From: Calditrichia bacterium
GTDB lineage: Bacteria > Calditrichota > Calditrichia > JAJRVZ01
Assembly (NCBI GenBank): GCA_023132435.1
Contig: JAGLYF010000223.1
Location: forward strand, 1 to 43,921
DNA length: 43,921 bases
Direction: 5' to 3'
The translations under genes and the position numbers were made by a program. The notes under the pieces were generated by a model. That model ran no database searches and was not told where the DNA came from. It worked only from the letters and a program-made list of their open reading frames with translations. Positions 32,096-40,444 of this stretch are shown here, piece after piece (position 1 is the stretch's first letter; each line of letters begins with the position of its first letter).

Positions 32096-32740
32096 TCATA
32101 TTGTTCGTTTTATCGTATAAATGGCCAGCCTGTCAGCTACTTCCTCAGCCCGGTCTGATACATTTTGAATGTGCAGCGTAAAATAACGGAGATGAATTTT
32201 TTTGCTCAGGTCCAGATCCATCTGAAAAACCTTTCGTTTCAGGTTGTTTCCAATCCGGTCTGCTTCATTTTCGAAAAATAACACTTTGTGCAGATGGTCT
32301 TTTACAGCTCTTGCCTCCACAAAAAAAGCCCGTATCGCATGCACCAGCATTTCAGCAGATTTTATTGAAACAGAAGTCAGATTGAGGAAATCTTTCTCGA
32401 GGGCATTCGGGATATCCGGCGTTTCAATATCGAACTGATATAATGTTTCCTTCATCGTGTCAATGACATTATCCGTATTCTCAAGTAGGCCCAGGACATC
32501 TCCCCTATGTTCCGGGATTAATGTGTGTGTATATAACATACTTTCAATAGTTCGTCTCAAATCATCCGCTTTGTTTTCAAGTTCATTGATATTTTTCAAG
32601 TGCGCTGAAAAATTTTCTGAATCATTTTCTATATAACACTTAACACCCTGCTCAAATACAATCGCCCCTTCACTGACAGAATTGAGAAACTCTTCAATAT
32701 GAGATTCTAATTGTTTGTTTGTTTTGAACAATATTGCCAT
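32096..32740 (-). CDS. PhoU-like Pit accessory protein (DUF47/TIGR00153 family)
   Basis: This 214-residue all-helical protein begins LFKTNKQLESHIEEFLNSVS. It has the family's repeated ExxAD/E-D-x-R elements: ELENKADDLRRTIESMLYTH and FFENEADRIGNNLKRKVFQM. These acidic clusters bind metal ions in PhoU-fold proteins. LALYTIKRTI-type C-terminus matches the family length. Genes of this type nearly always precede pit, as here with a 13-bp gap, and are thought to control or assist Pit. The protein is cytoplasmic. Confidence 0.9.
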   Translation of the reverse strand: MAILFKTNKQLESHIEEFLNSVSEGAIVFEQGVKCYIENDSENFSAHLKNINELENKADDLRRTIESMLYTHTLIPEHRGDVLGLLENTDNVIDTMKETLYQFDIETPDIPNALEKDFLNLTSVSIKSAEMLVHAIRAFFVEARAVKDHLHKVLFFENEADRIGNNLKRKVFQMDLDLSKKIHLRYFTLHIQNVSDRAEEVADRLAIYTIKRTI

Positions 32741-32770
32741 TATAAACCTCGTTTTAACTAATTATTTTCC

Positions 32771-32931
32771 CTAACCGCAAAAATGCAAAGGTTTTTATCC
32801 ACGAATTACACTAATTAACACGAATTTTTTATAGATACAAGAAATTGAAGGTGTTAATATTCAGTCATATTTTTTAAATTAGTGAAAATTCGTGGAATTC
32901 GTGAACCCATTTACTTTGCGTCGTTGCGGTT
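32771..32931. repeat. Family A nested palindrome
   Basis: Outer arms are TAACCGCAAAAATGCAAAGG and CTTTGCGTCGTTGCGGTTA. Inner arms are TCCACGAATTACACTAATTA (then ACACGAATT) and AATTAGTGAAAATTCGTGGA. The right outer arm ends at the TAA stop codon of the CYTH gene, so the last bases of that gene belong to the repeat. Confidence 0.8.
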
Positions 32932-33409
32932 ATTTTTTATCATTTTTCCACTGTGAATAGGGGTGTTTGACCAAATTGGCATTATAATAAGCCGGATCCT
33001 CCGTAACTTCCTTACCTATCCAGTCAGGAACTGATATAGTTCTATTGACATCCCTTAGCTCTACCTCAGCAATAATTAGTCCTTCGTTTTCTCCCCAAAA
33101 TTCATCAATTTCCCAGACCAGATCTTTATCGGCAATTTTATACCGTGTTTTTTCTATCAAGGGACGTTTACATAATACATCCAACATCCATTTTGCTTCT
33201 TCAAAAGGAATTTCGTACTCAAATTCTTCTCGCCGGGTGTTTTGCGAGATCCCTTTTATTGTTAAAAATCCTTTTTTCCCGACAGTCCGAATACGAACAG
33301 TTCTTTCGATATCTGTTGACAAATATCCTTGCTGGTATAATTCCCCTTCGCCCAGTTTGCGCCACTGGTTATTTTTTAAAAGAAATTTACGCTCAATTTC
33401 AGTACCCAT
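32930..33409 (-). CDS. CYTH-domain protein (triphosphatase/class IV adenylate cyclase fold)
   Basis: This 159-residue single-domain protein begins with GTEIERKFLL, the ExExK signature of the CYTH superfamily. It continues with the expected charged strands: TVRIRTVGKKGFLTIKG (RxR and TxK), RREEFEYEIPFEEA, KTRYKI, WEIDEFWGENEGLIIAEVEL (ExD...ExExE). These residues line the tunnel that binds triphosphate and divalent metals. Short bacterial forms are usually inorganic triphosphatases. Adenylate cyclase activity is possible but less likely. RBS AGGAAAG lies 11 nt before ATG 33409. It is flanked on both sides by family A palindromes. Confidence 0.88.
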   Translation of the reverse strand: MGTEIERKFLLKNNQWRKLGEGELYQQGYLSTDIERTVRIRTVGKKGFLTIKGISQNTRREEFEYEIPFEEAKWMLDVLCKRPLIEKTRYKIADKDLVWEIDEFWGENEGLIIAEVELRDVNRTISVPDWIGKEVTEDPAYYNANLVKHPYSQWKNDKK

Positions 33410-33440
33410 CGACTAATAGCTTTCCTAATATTTAACTAAC

Positions 33441-33594
33441 CTGGATAATTCACCTCTCGCAAAAATATAAAGTGATTGGGTCCACGAATTTCACGAATTT
33501 TCTCGAATATCTATTAAAAATTCGTGTAATTCGTACTAATTAGTGTAATTCGTGGATAAAAAACTTTACGTCTTAGCGCCTTTGCGCGAGATAT
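33441..33594. repeat. Family A nested palindrome, most complete copy
   Basis: CTGGATAATTCACCTCTCGC, AAAAATATAAAG opens the left outer arm; CTTTACGTCTTAGCGCCTTT and GCGCGAGAT closes the right. Inner arms are TCCACGAATTTCACGAATTT and AATTAGTGTAATTCGTGGA. Bases 33595-33716 are A/T-rich with nothing recognised. Confidence 0.8.
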
Positions 33595-33716
33595 TTATCA
33601 ATATAGTATGACCACAGGTAATTATCCACATGAATTTATATTTCGCATAGTTTATGAAGGTGATTTAACGACACTGGAAGAATAAATTATTAATTTGCCA
33701 TTCATTTTTAGCCTGA

Positions 33717-33846
33717 ATTATTCATAAAAATAGCTGTTTCTTCTAATAAGTATTTGTTTTATATTGTTTTAACCACAAAAGCAAAATAAAACTTTATCAG
33801 AGAAACAGCTATGGGAAAAAATACAAATCACTTGAAACTTTGTTAA
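33717..33846 (+). mobile_element. Possible IS-end relic with truncated reading frame
   Basis: TAGCTGTTTCT (33731-33741) and AGAAACAGCTA (33801-33811) are perfect 11-bp inverted repeats. The right one runs into ATGGGAAAAAATACAAATCA, an 11-codon frame that ends in TAA at 33846. CCTGAATTATTCATAAA just upstream looks like an insertion-sequence end, but I cannot assign a family. It may be the left end of an element whose body has been deleted, or simply a hairpin. 33847-33972 has no feature except the RBS-like GAGG before the next gene. Confidence 0.35.
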
Positions 33847-33972
33847 TTCTAAAATATATTGGACAATAAATTTAAGTATTTATTTGTCAGCTTCATCAGC
33901 GATTAATAATGAGGTGCAACCTGTCGTTCGCTATAGCGTTTCCTGGGATGGCACATAAGAGGCCTACACAGA

Positions 33973-35556
33973 ATGAATATTGACCTGCTCATGGTTGTTG
34001 CTTATTTCATCATTATTTTTCTCATCGGTGTGTATAAAAGCGGTACCCAGAAAAAGAGCGCTGAGAATTACTTCCTGAGCGGGCGTAAACTGCGCTGGCC
34101 TTCTATTGCTATGTCCACCATTGCCACTAATATTCAAGCCGGTCATTTTATCGGCATGGGCGGCGCTGCATATGCTTATGGATTGGCGCAGGCAAATTTT
34201 GAAATCGGCGCTGTTTTTGGTATCCTTCTGGCCGCTTTCTTTTTTGTTCCCCTCTATTTACGTCTGAAAATATTTACCCTGACGCAATTTTTTGAGGATA
34301 GATTTGGTCCTTTCCTGGCAACCAGTTATGCAGTTTTTTCCATTGTTCTGTTCGGAATTATCTACCTGGGAGGCGCTCTATACTGGGGGAGTTATGCCAT
34401 CAACGGGATTTTTGGTGATCAGTTAAATATTCTGCATTCCGACCCGGTGACCAGGCTTTACATTCTGGTTGTTCTGATGGGGTTGTTTTCCGCTGTGTAT
34501 GTTTATTTCGGCGGTCTGGCGGCAGTAGTTCGCACCGATGTGATCCAGATGATCACATTAGTGGGGGGCTCCACTATCGTTTTGGTTTTAGCCATAAATA
34601 CCCTTGGCGGTGTTTCAGAATTATATAATCCCGATCTATACAGTAGCATTCAGACCGGCAAGGACCATTTGATGCATTTGTTCCTGAGTGCCGATCACGA
34701 AAAGATTCCCTGGACCGCTGTATTCTTCGGAATGGCCCTGATGCATATCCAATACTGGGGAGCAAACCAGGTGATCCTACAAAGAGCCCTTGCGGCGCGC
34801 TCTCTTAAAGATGCACAGTTGGGATTGGTCCTGGGTGGTTTTTTAAAATACATTGTGGCGGCATTAATCATTATTCCCCCTATCGCCCTGGTTGGCTTTT
34901 ATAAAACCCTGGAAGATCCCGATCAGGCTTACATTGTATTAGTCAACACACTTCTCTCTCCGGGCATTCGCGGCCTGGTGCTGGTAGGGCTTTTTGCCTC
35001 CCTGATGAGTACCGTTGATTCCATTATCAATTCGGTCAGCACTTTGTATTCTTTTGATATTTATAAGCGACACATCAATAAAGATGTTTCGGAAGAACAT
35101 CTGATCCGGATAGGAAAAAATACCATTGGTGTCTCCACGATCGCCGGAATTTTGTTTGCATTCTCTCTCATTTATATCAAATACCATGGACTGGATTTTC
35201 CGCTTTCCCACCTGACCAACGAGATTTCCTATCATATCAAAGCTGGTTTTACTATTTTAATTTTGGCAGCAGTATTCTGCACTAATGCTCCTAAAAAAGT
35301 GGTTGCTTATGTTTTTATTGGAAGTGCGTTCATATCGCTTGCATTCAAATATATCATATTTGCTGAAATGAACTACCTGAACCGGACCGGTTGGGTGATT
35401 GTTTTATGTTATGGTGTACTTGCCGCTGTATCATATTTTTCACCCGGACAAAAGATAAATTTGAAGGGATTACTGGTTGTCGATTCAAAAAGAGTAGGCT
35501 ACCTGGGAATCTTCCTTGCTTTATCTTTAATTGCAATTAACATTTTTTTTCGCTAA
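33973..35556 (+). CDS. Sodium:solute symporter (SLC5/SSS), probably sugar or inositol type
   Basis: This 527-residue protein has about 14 membrane helices. The N-terminus IDLLMVVAYFIIIFLIGVYK leads to SAENYFLSGRKLRWPSIAMS and TNIQAGHFIGMGGAAYAYG, the SLC5 pattern with a helix-1 break. GGLAAVVRTDVIQMITLVGG is the conserved GGxxAVxxTDxxQ segment, and LFASLMSTVDSIINSVSTL is the helix-8 Na+ site with paired Ser/Thr. The longer C-terminus distinguishes it from the symporter at 5945. It heads a plus-strand set with the MBL and PfkB genes and converges on the inositol-type operon. A polyol or sugar substrate is therefore suggested by context only. Confidence 0.9.
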   Translation: MNIDLLMVVAYFIIIFLIGVYKSGTQKKSAENYFLSGRKLRWPSIAMSTIATNIQAGHFIGMGGAAYAYGLAQANFEIGAVFGILLAAFFFVPLYLRLKIFTLTQFFEDRFGPFLATSYAVFSIVLFGIIYLGGALYWGSYAINGIFGDQLNILHSDPVTRLYILVVLMGLFSAVYVYFGGLAAVVRTDVIQMITLVGGSTIVLVLAINTLGGVSELYNPDLYSSIQTGKDHLMHLFLSADHEKIPWTAVFFGMALMHIQYWGANQVILQRALAARSLKDAQLGLVLGGFLKYIVAALIIIPPIALVGFYKTLEDPDQAYIVLVNTLLSPGIRGLVLVGLFASLMSTVDSIINSVSTLYSFDIYKRHINKDVSEEHLIRIGKNTIGVSTIAGILFAFSLIYIKYHGLDFPLSHLTNEISYHIKAGFTILILAAVFCTNAPKKVVAYVFIGSAFISLAFKYIIFAEMNYLNRTGWVIVLCYGVLAAVSYFSPGQKINLKGLLVVDSKRVGYLGIFLALSLIAINIFFR

Positions 35557-35599
35557 CATTGCGTTTTTTAAATTGAGAGTTTTAATTTGTAACGATCCT

Positions 35600-35627
35600 C
35601 GGATATCCGATAAAGACTGGATATCCG
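35600..35627. repeat. Inverted repeat CGGATATCC / GGATATCCG
   Basis: A perfect 9-bp inverted repeat with a 10-bp spacer lies between the symporter stop and the MBL gene start. No T-tract follows. It could be an operator for the MBL-kinase pair or a processing hairpin. Confidence 0.45.
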
Positions 35628-35705
35628 GCATTATTCGAAAAAGTTCCCGGATGCTTTAAAAATGACATTTAACAATATTAATTGTTGATTGCTAAGGGTG
35701 AAGCT

Positions 35706-36461
35706 ATGAGGATAAAATTTACCGGAACAGGAGATGGGCGGGGAATTCCTGCCGTTGGTTGTAAGTGCAAACTGTGCACCAGAGCAAGAGAAGAAGGCGG
35801 GAAAAACCACCGCAGGCGAGTTTCGATTCTGCTACGGAATGGAACCGAAACCATTTTGTTTGACACGCCACCTACAATTGGAGAAATGTTAAACCGGGAG
35901 CGAATATTTGATATAACGGCCATTTTTCTTTCCCATAAACACTTCGATCACATCGGTGGTATCACAGAATTTGAATATTGGCCGAAAAAAATTGCTGTTT
36001 ACGGAAATATGTCGGTTCTGGGGAATTTTGAAATTACCGACAAATTATATGAACAATGTAAGTTTAATGTCTTGCACGACAGAGAAACCCTTAAAGTCGG
36101 TCAAATAAAAGTTACTCCTTTCGAAGTTTCACACAAAGTCCCCACTTTTGGGCTACTGTTTAATCAAAAGGAAAGACGCATTGTTCATTTCAACGATAAA
36201 CTGGGATTAAAATTAGAGGAGTTCGAGAGAAGGATTTTGAGAAAATCGAATATAGCCATTTTCCACACCCCGGGTTTTGACGGTGGTACGGATCACATTG
36301 ATGTGGTAAATGTAATGAAGATCGCTAAAAGACATCCCACTATTCGTTTTGTGATTACCCACATCGGGCATAAAAATTTTTCCCACGAAGAACTAGTTGA
36401 GGAAGTGAGACCGTATAAAAATATGATCGTTGCCTATGATGGGCTGGAAATGGAAGCTTAG
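35706..36461 (+). CDS. Metallo-β-lactamase-fold phosphodiesterase, PhnP-like
   Basis: The start at ATG 35706 (251 residues) is preceded by AAGGGTG. An ATG at 35682 would add eight residues without a better RBS. The protein begins RIKFTGTGDGRGIPAVGC and has the cysteine-bearing insert GCKCKLCTRAREEGG, as in PhnP. The metal site is LSHKHFDHIGG (HxHxDH), with later His in FEVSHKVPTFG and VITHIGHKNFSH and Asp in FHTPGFDGGTD. PhnP opens a five-membered ribose 1,2-cyclic phosphate. The next gene, a probable inositol kinase, starts 2 bp after the stop, so the two products should act on related compounds. A cyclic inositol phosphate is a possible substrate (hypothesis). Confidence 0.82.
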   Translation: MRIKFTGTGDGRGIPAVGCKCKLCTRAREEGGKNHRRRVSILLRNGTETILFDTPPTIGEMLNRERIFDITAIFLSHKHFDHIGGITEFEYWPKKIAVYGNMSVLGNFEITDKLYEQCKFNVLHDRETLKVGQIKVTPFEVSHKVPTFGLLFNQKERRIVHFNDKLGLKLEEFERRILRKSNIAIFHTPGFDGGTDHIDVVNVMKIAKRHPTIRFVITHIGHKNFSHEELVEEVRPYKNMIVAYDGLEMEA

Positions 36462-36462
36462 T

Positions 36463-37341
36463 ATGGTAAATAATGAAATGAACTTTGATATCGTTATATT
36501 GGGACACTTTGCGAAAGATAAAATAGTGATCCGGGGAGTAGAAAAAGATAGCCTGGGGGGCGCTGTTTATTATGGCGCTCTGGCGTTATCGAAAATGAAT
36601 TTTCGCACCGGGATTATCACCCTTCTTGCCCGTGAAGATTTCCCCTATCTAGATATTTTTAAAAAGAACGGTGTAGAAGTTTTTGCCTATGAAGCCGCAA
36701 ACACCAGCGGCATCAAAAACACCTATTTTTCAGAAAATAATCTGAACGAAAGGGTCTGTGAGCCGATCGCATTTGCCGGGGAATTTAAAACTGAGCATAT
36801 TTCGAACTTTACAACCAAAGTTTTTCATATAGGGTCGCTAATGGCGGGAGAGGTTTCCCGTGAACTTATTGAATATATCACATTTAAATTTGATAAAGTA
36901 TCCCTCGACCTTCAGGGGTTTTTGCGGGTTAGAAAAGGTAAACAATTAAGATTCGAGGATTGGTCTGATAAAGAAGACGGTTTAAGAGGAATCCATACCG
37001 TTAAAGCCGATTCGGTGGAATCGAAAGTTATTACCGGTGAAAAAAACCTCACAAAAGCCGCACAAATTATTGCCGGATGGGGTCCCCGGGAAGTGGTCAT
37101 CACACACAAAGACGGCTTATTGGTATATGCCGAGGGCGAAGTTTTTGAAGCACCCTTTACACCCCGTTCTCTGGAAGGCCGCACCGGGCGGGGAGATACC
37201 TGTATTTCCACTTATCTGGCGGGCCGGCTTACAATGTCTCCGGAACAATCATGTAAATTCGCTGCTGCTGCGACGACTTTGAAGTTGGAAAAAGAAGGCC
37301 CCCTTGATCGCACCTACCAGAATATTTTGGAGAGACTTTAA
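36463..37341 (+). CDS. iolK: PfkB-family kinase, close to Thermotoga TM0415 (putative myo-inositol kinase IolK)
   Basis: The start at ATG 36463 (292 residues) has GGAAG at 7 nt, inside the end of the MBL gene. It begins FDIVILGHFAKDKIVI and has the glycine motif DSLGGAVYYGALALS. The C-terminal PfkB motif is SLEGRTGRGDTCISTYLAG, with the catalytic Asp, followed by KFAAAATTLKLEKEGPL. SLEGRTGRGDTC, the LQGFLRV segment and the KFAAA...GPL ending are, from memory, nearly those of TM0415, a kinase in the Thermotoga maritima inositol cluster. This kinase type is distinct from ribokinase and fructokinase. Product would be inositol monophosphate. The gene converges on the iolG-like gene with an 87-bp gap. 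Confidence 0.78.
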   Translation: MVNNEMNFDIVILGHFAKDKIVIRGVEKDSLGGAVYYGALALSKMNFRTGIITLLAREDFPYLDIFKKNGVEVFAYEAANTSGIKNTYFSENNLNERVCEPIAFAGEFKTEHISNFTTKVFHIGSLMAGEVSRELIEYITFKFDKVSLDLQGFLRVRKGKQLRFEDWSDKEDGLRGIHTVKADSVESKVITGEKNLTKAAQIIAGWGPREVVITHKDGLLVYAEGEVFEAPFTPRSLEGRTGRGDTCISTYLAGRLTMSPEQSCKFAAAATTLKLEKEGPLDRTYQNILERL

Positions 37342-37415
37342 CAAAAATAGCCCGTATGTTGATTTCTCCCTTATCTAATTTCTTTTTTGCTGCCAGATAA
37401 CCCTAAAAACCTTGC

Positions 37416-37437
37416 TGACACTAACGTGTCAATTTTT
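37416..37437 (+). terminator. Hairpin at the convergent gene end
   Basis: TGACAC pairs with GTGTCA across TAAC and is followed by ATTTTT on the plus strand. It would end the symporter-MBL-kinase transcript. It overlaps the stop codon of the iolG-like gene on the other strand. The stem is short, so termination may be partial. Confidence 0.4.
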
Positions 37438-38463
37438 GAAATCATATATTTCACTCAGTTTTACCGGACGGTTTTCCTGACAAGATTGTTTGGCCGCCAT
37501 ACCGATAATCACAGATAAAAGACCATCCCTGCCTGAGACACTTGGAAGTTGATCATTTCTAATACAATCAATAAACGCCTCCATTTCTTTCAAATACGAC
37601 TCCGTATATCTATCCATAAAAAAATTGAGCGGTAGTGCGCTATGTGTACCTTCCCTGTTTAGATATATATGGTTATCCGGTGTGTTATTTTTTACAGTCA
37701 CCATTCCTTCAGAGCCGAAGACTTCTACCCTCTGGTCGTAACCATATACGGCCTGACGGCTGTTATCAATCGTACCGATCGCTCCTGTTTCGAATTTGAG
37801 AATAGTTATAGCCGTATCCACATCTCCCGCCTGCTCAAAGACAGGATCAACAAGAACCTTTCCACTTGTATAGACCTCGACCACCTCCGAATCCATAAGA
37901 TAGCGTGCCATATCAAAATCATGAATGGTCATGTCGAGAAACATGCCGCCTGATATTTTCAAATAGTCCAGAGGAGGTGGAGCCGGATCACGACTGGTAA
38001 TTTTAAGGACCTGAGGCTTGCCAATTTTGCCTGCTTTCACTGTCTTATATACTTGAAAAAAATTCGGATCAAAGCGTCGGTTAAAACCAACTTGAAATTT
38101 CACGCAGGCATCTTCTGTGACCTTTATGGTTTTGGCAATTTTTTCCAGAGACAGATCAACCGGTTTTTCACAAAACACATTTTTTCCTGCTATGGCAGAT
38201 TGTTGAATGATTTGTGAATGGGTGTCGGTTGGGGAACAGATTACCACTGCATCGATTTCGGGATTTTCAATTATTTCCTTGTAATCCTGCACGGCCATAG
38301 AGATATTATACTGTCGGGCAACATTTTGTAATTCATCTTCAAACACATCTGCAATTGCTGTCACCTCATTTCCAGGTATACGATGGGCCAAATTCTCAAT
38401 ATGGATTTTGCCGATCCGTCCGACACCAATCACACCGAATTTTAAGTTTTTCGTTTTATCCAA
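37429..38463 (-). CDS. iolG: Gfo/Idh/MocA oxidoreductase, probable myo-inositol 2-dehydrogenase
   Basis: I place the start at TTG 38463, six bases after a perfect AAGGAG. It gives 344 residues; the first ATG upstream (38508) has no RBS. The Rossmann motif is FGVIGVGRIGKIHIENL, the nucleotide-binding Lys is in NVFCEKPVDLS, and the catalytic Asp/His pair is in GGMFLDMTIHDFDMARYL. This is the set seen in inositol dehydrogenases. Last gene of the minus-strand operon, 66 bp after the substrate-binding protein. It would oxidise myo-inositol to 2-keto-myo-inositol with NAD+. Within this large family other polyol substrates are possible, and the assignment relies on the neighbouring genes. Confidence 0.82.
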   Translation of the reverse strand: MDKTKNLKFGVIGVGRIGKIHIENLAHRIPGNEVTAIADVFEDELQNVARQYNISMAVQDYKEIIENPEIDAVVICSPTDTHSQIIQQSAIAGKNVFCEKPVDLSLEKIAKTIKVTEDACVKFQVGFNRRFDPNFFQVYKTVKAGKIGKPQVLKITSRDPAPPPLDYLKISGGMFLDMTIHDFDMARYLMDSEVVEVYTSGKVLVDPVFEQAGDVDTAITILKFETGAIGTIDNSRQAVYGYDQRVEVFGSEGMVTVKNNTPDNHIYLNREGTHSALPLNFFMDRYTESYLKEMEAFIDCIRNDQLPSVSGRDGLLSVIIGMAAKQSCQENRPVKLSEIYDFKN

Positions 38464-38528
38464 GTCAATCTCCTTATTCAATACGTTCAAAAAGCATTGA
38501 CATATCATTCTTGATAATGGTGGTGCTG

Positions 38529-39485
38529 TTAATTCAGATTTTCTCTGATGATTAATTCAATTTTTACAGGGATATAGCCGGGAAGTTTTTCTCCATTTAT
38601 TACTTTTACTGCTTCTTCTACGGCAATTTTGCCCATCTCATAAGGGTGCTGTGCCACTGACCCCGTCATTGTTCCCTTTTTAATGGCATCCCTTCCATCC
38701 TTAATTGCATCAAAGCCAACAACAATTATCTGTCCCGTTTTCCCGGCGGCAGCGATCGCCTCGACAGCACCAAGAGCCATCATATCATTACAGGAGAAAA
38801 GTGCCTGGACAGAAGGGTACGACTGCATAATATTTTGAAATACATTAAATCCCTGGTCTCGCTCCCAATTAGCCGTCTGAGATGTTACAATTTTAATACT
38901 TTTCTTACCTTCCAGGGCTTTGTGAAACCCACTCATTCTGGCATCACCGGTTTCGTGACCAGGGATTCCTTCCAAAATGGCTACTTCCCCTTTTCCGTCG
39001 AGAGAGTTGACGATATACTCGCCGGCTATTCTTCCCCCATCAAAATTATCAGAACCAATAAAAGTGGTAATTTTTCCACCTGCCTCAATCAGAGAGATTG
39101 AATCCACCCGGGTATCAACAATTAGAACAGGAATGTCTGCTTTATTCGCTTTTACAATAGCAGGAATAATTTCTTTTGAACCGCTTGGCGTTATGCAGAG
39201 AACATCGACCCCTCTCTGAATCAGGTTTTCAATGATCTGCATTTGTTTTTCTACATCAACTTCTCTTTCTGCTGCCTGAACCAGCAATGTGACACCAAGT
39301 TTTTTTGCTGCATCTTCCGCCCCTCTCTGCATATCTATAAAAAATGGATTGTTGAGAGTCTTCATAACCAATGCTATCAAAGGTCCCTCCGCATCTTTCT
39401 TTTCACCCCGCTGGCAACCTGATAACAACAGAAAAACGGATAGAATTAGTAAAACAGCCGTAAATAAGTATCGAAAATTATTCAT
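38529..39485 (-). CDS. Sugar ABC transporter substrate-binding lipoprotein (RbsB/InoE-like)
   Basis: This 318-residue protein has a lipoprotein signal: hydrophobic stretch LFTAVLLILSVFLLL ending in the lipobox LLSGC (Cys about 24). The mature part is a type I periplasmic binding protein: PLIALVMKTLNNPFFIDMQR, QIIENLIQRGVDVLCITP, TFIGSDNFDGGRIAGEYIV and FSCNDMMALGAVEAI. These are RbsB-family hallmarks (pentose, inositol and related ligands). It is anchored to the membrane and delivers ligand to the permease encoded just upstream (gap 10 bp). Operon content suggests inositol. InoE of Thermotoga, also of this family, binds myo-inositol. Confidence 0.9.
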   Translation of the reverse strand: MNNFRYLFTAVLLILSVFLLLSGCQRGEKKDAEGPLIALVMKTLNNPFFIDMQRGAEDAAKKLGVTLLVQAAEREVDVEKQMQIIENLIQRGVDVLCITPSGSKEIIPAIVKANKADIPVLIVDTRVDSISLIEAGGKITTFIGSDNFDGGRIAGEYIVNSLDGKGEVAILEGIPGHETGDARMSGFHKALEGKKSIKIVTSQTANWERDQGFNVFQNIMQSYPSVQALFSCNDMMALGAVEAIAAAGKTGQIIVVGFDAIKDGRDAIKKGTMTGSVAQHPYEMGKIAVEEAVKVINGEKLPGYIPVKIELIIRENLN

Positions 39486-39495
39486 GTCTCTCTTT

Positions 39496-40443
39496 CTATT
39501 TCTTGTGTCTTTTTAAAACCATATCAATCAGTACGGCTATAATGATCACCGATCCAATAACAATTTGTTGTATGAAAGAAGAAATGCCGAGCAGATTAAG
39601 TCCGTTCCGGAGCACACCCATGATAAGCGCGCCGATCAATGTGCCGACAATTCTGCCCTCGCCGCCCATCAGGCTTGTACCACCAATGACTGTTGCAGCT
39701 ATAGCGTCTAATTCATACATAATACCGGCGATTGGCTGCGCAGAATTCAACCGTGCAGTGAGGATGATCGCAGCCAATCCACTGAGCATTCCACAAAGAC
39801 CATATACCATCGTTTTAAAAAATTTTACATTAATACCAGAAAGAACAGCTGCTTCTTCATTGCCACCAATGGCATATGTATACCGGCCCAATTTTGTCCG
39901 GGTGAGGACAAAATGGGCAATTATATAAATAAAGATCATAATAATAACAGGTGCCGGAAGACCAATTATTTCACCCGTGGCGAGAGAACGAAAGTTTTCT
40001 CCAAAACCAGAAATCGGTCTGCCCCGGGTATAAAGAAGAGCAGCTCCTCTGGCAACACTCATCATACCTAAAGTTGAAATAAACGGGGGTAAATGACCAT
40101 ATGTTATTAACAAACCATTGAACAGCCCACAGGCCATCCCAATGGCCAACCCTATCAGTAAGGCAAGTGGCAGAGGTAATCCCGCATCCAGGGCACTGGC
40201 AAGAACGACACCTGAAAATGCCATAATTGATCCAACGGAAAGGTCAATGCCAGCAGTAATAATTACAAAAGTCATTCCCACAGCAATGATCGCATTTATA
40301 GAAGTTTGTTGGGCAACATTCAACAAGTTGGAAATTGTCAGAAAATGTGGTGTCAGAATCCATAATAGAATTACCAGAACAAAAAGCCCAAAAAGAGTCC
40401 CAAATTGACGAGCATTATGTAGAAGAAACTCTTTAGACTTCAT
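39496..40443 (-). CDS. Sugar ABC transporter permease (RbsC family)
   Basis: This 315-residue permease has about nine to ten membrane helices. It has the family segments AVGMTFVIITAGIDLSVGSI, LPPFISTLGMMSVARGAALL and YAIGGNEEAAVLSGINV (the EAA-like cytoplasmic loop), and GTSLMGGEGRIVGTLIGALI. It forms the membrane channel of the importer, probably as a homodimer. It starts 1 bp after the ATPase stop, with AGGAGC inside the ATPase 3' end as RBS, so translation is coupled. Confidence 0.92.
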   Translation of the reverse strand: MKSKEFLLHNARQFGTLFGLFVLVILLWILTPHFLTISNLLNVAQQTSINAIIAVGMTFVIITAGIDLSVGSIMAFSGVVLASALDAGLPLPLALLIGLAIGMACGLFNGLLITYGHLPPFISTLGMMSVARGAALLYTRGRPISGFGENFRSLATGEIIGLPAPVIIMIFIYIIAHFVLTRTKLGRYTYAIGGNEEAAVLSGINVKFFKTMVYGLCGMLSGLAAIILTARLNSAQPIAGIMYELDAIAATVIGGTSLMGGEGRIVGTLIGALIMGVLRNGLNLLGISSFIQQIVIGSVIIIAVLIDMVLKRHKK

Positions 40444-40444
40444 T

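Noticed and set aside
1013-33594. Repeats considered as a CRISPR array
   Set aside because: Copies are dispersed over 32 kb as palindromes without regular spacers, and no cas genes are present.
38464-38508. ATG at 38508 as start of the dehydrogenase
   Set aside because: No RBS there, while AAGGAG sits six bases before TTG 38463 and the Rossmann motif follows at normal distance.
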